DNA of 64,000 nucleotides from Leuctra nigra (taxonomy: Eukaryota > Arthropoda > Insecta > Plecoptera > Leuctridae), in contig OW203763.1 of NCBI GenBank assembly GCA_934045905.1, positions 35,656,017 through 35,720,016 on the forward strand, written 5' to 3'. Of the stretch, positions 60,890 to 64,000 are shown piece after piece. Made by a program: the position numbers and the translations under genes. Position 1 is the first letter of the stretch. Every line of letters starts with the position of its first letter. Below the pieces are notes generated by a model. That model was given only the letters and a program-made list of their open reading frames with translations, searched no databases and was not told the DNA's origin.

Positions 60890-61512
60890 TCGGTATTCAT
60901 TCATTCATTCATTTTATTATAAATCTTGCAAATAGCTTACACAGGTGGCAAGGATTACAGATAACACTTAATCTAGTAAAAACAAACAAAAAACTATAGT
61001 ACAATTACAAACATGAAATCATTAAAAAATATCAAGAAATTATAACAATTGTACAAATCTAATCTTCCTCAACCGTTGTCAACACGTCTCTAAATCTTTT
61101 CATCGTCCAGTCCGTCTCAAATCCAACCTCTACCACTCTTCTATCCAGCAAATTCCAATCTCTCGTCATTCTCTGCATAAATCCATTCCTTCCAACATCT
61201 GTTCTCGCAATCCATTCTTCCAACTGTCTTCCATGCCTTTTCCTCCCGCTTCTTTTCTTTCTAACCAATTTACTTCCCAGCTCTTGCCATCCACCAATAC
61301 TCTTCACCATCCGAAGTAGATTCCACAATCTTGTTGTTTTCCGTCTGTCCTCCAATCTCTCCTAATGTAAATCTGTCATGAGTTCCGATGGGCTTATCCA
61401 CACTTTCTCCACCACACCCTTCTCAATCCTTCTTACTCGCCATTTCTTCATTTCATTTGCCACTCTTCTTACTCCAAATCTCTGAACTTCCTCAAGCAAA
61501 TCAATTTCATTT
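60890..61512 (-). pseudogene. 5'-truncated LINE reverse-transcriptase tail with a nonsense codon
   Basis: On the - strand: LEEVQRFGVRRVANEMKKW, SPSELMTDLH, a TAG stop, ERLEDRRKTTRLWNLLRM, then GGWQELGSKLVRKK. This parallels the C-terminal domain of the LINE at 57540 (QLMLDLEWESMEERRKTSRL). The stop stands where that copy has Trp. The 3' tail is (AATG)n at 60895-60912. Confidence 0.85.
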
Positions 61513-61815
61513 TCACAGATTTAGAAATCTATATTACAAAGGAAACATTGTTTGCGCATTCCACAAGGAAAATGGTGGACCAAACATCATAAATTCATCT
61601 AATTCCCAAGAGTTAATCCAAATCAATTCTTCAAACAAGTCAATTTATCTGGTTTATTCTGTATTTTTTTCAACTCTAACTTCATTAATTTCTAACCTAT
61701 TCCTATTCAACAAAAATGTTTGAAACGTGCACATATTAAATGTTGGTATGTTTTCTAAAACGAGTAAAAATTTCAGAATCCTACCTTCAATAATTTCGAT
61801 GTAGTGATACCTCTC
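61511..61815 (+). repeat. Dispersed repeat pair (copy 2)
   Basis: Aligns with 25545-25860 (shared blocks listed there), same orientation, about 80% identity by eye. Confidence 0.85.
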
Positions 61816-61924
61816 AGAGTGTTTCAGAGTAATGATGTTTTGAAATGATGAAGAAAAGTAAGAATACGAGATGGAAGGTGAGTAGGTGTCCAGTGTTCGA
61901 TTACCGATGCAAACATTGCTCACT

Positions 61925-62070
61925 GAAGTTTTGCGTCACTTTCCTCAGTCGAGTGGCAAATAGACCACGACAGTATCCTTCCTATTGACACTCCTTCCTT
62001 TATCACAGTCTCCGTATGAACACCATTCACCCGTTGCCATTAGCGTGGCTGCAGAACAGTGCGACTGTTC
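61925..62070 (+). mobile_element. Diverged SINE copy
   Basis: CCTCAGTCGAGTGGCAAAT, AGACCACGAC, GCCATTAGCGTGGCTGCAGA and ACAGTGCGAC match the SINE body and tail; the head is lost. Confidence 0.75.
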
Positions 62071-62315
62071 GTTTTCAACCAGATGGAAACATTCGAAGTA
62101 CTTGACTACGCCACATTTCTGATTCAACTCATTAGCACGGATTAAATCTCCTACCTTTGAAATACCACCAGATCATTTCATATTAATACGAGTTCATGGA
62201 ATAGACAGCATATTTCGCGTTGCAGATGATTTCATTTCACTACTGGCATTTGATAGAATTTAAATTAGTAGGATTGTCATATGAATTCAAGGTATGAATT
62301 CATGTATTACATGTA

Positions 62316-62526
62316 CACACGGGCAAACAAAAATTGAACGTTGACCAAATTTGAATGACTGCTGGTCATATCCCATAACCAATAAAAGCTTGTTATTATC
62401 ATTGAAATGTGACGTCACCTACTAGAGTGAGACAATGAGATCGCTTAGACTGACTTCTGATAGTGCGATCGTACATTTATCAGCCTATCAGATTAATTGA
62501 ACGTTCAATTTTTGTTTGGCCAAGTG
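62316..62526 (+). mobile_element. TA-flanked MITE (211 bp), second copy
   Basis: Ends CACACGGGCAAACAAAAATT and the complement of AATTTTTGTTTGGCCAAGTG. TA flanks at 62314-62315 and 62527-62528. Same length as 22693-22903. Confidence 0.9.
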
Positions 62527-62528
62527 TA

Positions 62529-63703
62529 CATTTATGTTTAATTAAGTTGCCATACTCCGCATCTTCTCAGCATTCTTCAACGTTGTTGTTGTGGTTGTTG
62601 ATGTTGATGTTGTTGCTCCAACAACAAAAGCGTGGGCTGGTTTATAGGTTTTAAAATTAATTCTTCTTTTCTCCAGCAATTTTTTTTCTGAGCCCGGAAC
62701 CATAAAATATTATTAATTAAAAATATCAAAGTAATATCAATTATTTGAAAGACAATGTACCTAATATAATACATTTAAGTTGTAGTTTGGTTATACAAAA
62801 CTGCATACCAAAATGATCAGAAAAAATTACATGATTTGAATCACCAAAGTGTTTTATGTGATTTAGTAAATCTGTAGTATCTCTTTACTGAGTAATTCCA
62901 CAACAGTCTGACAAATGTAATTACCAATTGTCTGTTATGGAAAACTTCTGCTGATATTTCATTGGCTACTTTTACAATGTAAATTTACCAGATCCTTATT
63001 GTTTTATTTACAAACAAAACCAAGTTATATTCAATTTAATGAATTTCATTATTTCGAATTATTTGAGTGTAAATCAACATTTTCCCACAAGTAATTAATT
63101 ATTTAATCACTTTTAAAGAAAGAATATTAATTACCTATGTAATATTATTTAAAAAAAATGAAAGGATGTGTTGGATTTCTGAAGTATGAAGATATAAATA
63201 GATTAATTTTCATTTTGTTTTAGAATGGTCAATAACATCTTGTTTGCTATAATTGAATAAGCAACTCAATTTGTCAATTAGTGAACGTGTCTTGGAGGAA
63301 AAGACTGTGAAAGAAAATGCTTCTGTTTGCTCGCATTGTGTTTTACCAGACGATTTTACTCGACTTTTTTCCCGAGAGTGTTAAAAAAGGCAATTGGGTC
63401 ATCAACGTATTCTGACAAATCTGCCTCTATGTGGCCATTTTCACCAGATTATTCTGTTTCCAAATAAAAGCAGACACACGAACAAAAATAATATTTTATT
63501 CCAGTGATCTCTGGAGGATTAATCTACTCAGTAAAATCATATTAGAACAAATGTAAACCATTCAGTCAGTTGGTTGGTGTGTTTTTGGAACGCTGCTATT
63601 ATCTATGTATGACGATGTCAAGTCATCATGTGATGAAATGGAATGGAATTCTTCTGACCCTTTATCTTGCAGTCTCTAGTGAATACACAGTAGAAAGAAT
63701 TAA
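62529..63703. other. Intronic AT-rich DNA
   Basis: A (GTTGTTGAT)n-like tract lies at 62580-62615; otherwise nothing recognisable. Confidence 0.5.
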
Positions 63704-63920
63704 TTCTGTACCTCAGAGGTAGAAGGCCGGAAGTCAATTTCAATGATTCTTGAGGTGAGCACAAGAACCAGTTATTCTGCCTTCATCCAATCATATTTTG
63801 TAACGAGTCGTTGTTTAAGAGAATACTTGAATATAACTGTGCTTATTTACAATCAGTCAAATGATAAGGGCGTGACGTAAAATCGAGAGAGACTCCCGCC
63901 CTTCTACCTCTCAGGTTCAG
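63704..63920 (+). mobile_element. MITE of the 'CAGAGGTAGAAGGCC' family, short form
   Basis: Left end CCTCAGAGGTAGAAGGCCGG and right end (complement) CCTGAGAGGTAGAAGGGCGG. The interior holds a single, diverged equivalent of the 47-bp unit, so it approximates the unexpanded state of 32082-33660. Confidence 0.8.
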
Positions 63921-64000
63921 AGTCGATGATAATAATTTCATCATCTAGACCGACAGTTTTGGGTTTGTGACCTTCTCATTGAAGACAGACAATGTATTGA

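Overview
This is AT-rich, repeat-dense animal nuclear DNA. The genes present (a Dscam-family immunoglobulin gene and a prolyl 4-hydroxylase alpha gene), the many small TA-flanked MITEs and the LINE tails with tetranucleotide 3' ends all suggest an insect. A hemipteran is my guess but is not proven. There is no bacterial-type gene organisation. A 200-base run of N (1301-1500) marks an assembly gap.

Coding content is small. Two exons of a Dscam-family cell-adhesion receptor lie on the + strand. One (27795-28115) encodes Ig domain 1 and the other (55677-55838) encodes the first half of Ig domain 2. They are joined across a phase-1 intron of about 27.6 kb. Inside that intron, on the - strand, lies an intact intronless prolyl 4-hydroxylase alpha-subunit gene (51873-53345). 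Everything before 27795 is probably upstream intron or flanking DNA, and everything after 55838 is the next intron.

Both genes are joined to tandem arrays made from their own sequence. The 3' end of the Dscam exon plus the first 25 intron bases, including the splice donor, is repeated about 39 times (28051-31552, 90-bp unit). The last ~50 codons of the hydroxylase, including its distal iron-binding His and 2-oxoglutarate-binding Lys, are repeated five more times downstream of its stop (51130-51895, 151/152-bp unit).

The rest is repeats. Other minisatellites lie at 1501-2358 (95 bp), 4317-7636 (81 bp), 11785-13575 (88-94 bp), 32177-33538 (47 bp) and 59846-60636 (10 bp). There is a tRNA-derived SINE family of about eight copies, several TA-flanked MITE families, and a hAT-like element with 8-bp target duplications that carries a nested insertion. 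Helitron-like 3' ends, large fold-back elements (47.8-50.5 kb, 55.1 kb, 58.6 kb) and 5'-truncated LINE remnants (50.8, 57-58.5 and 61 kb) complete the list. Most remaining sequence is unannotatable AT-rich intronic DNA.
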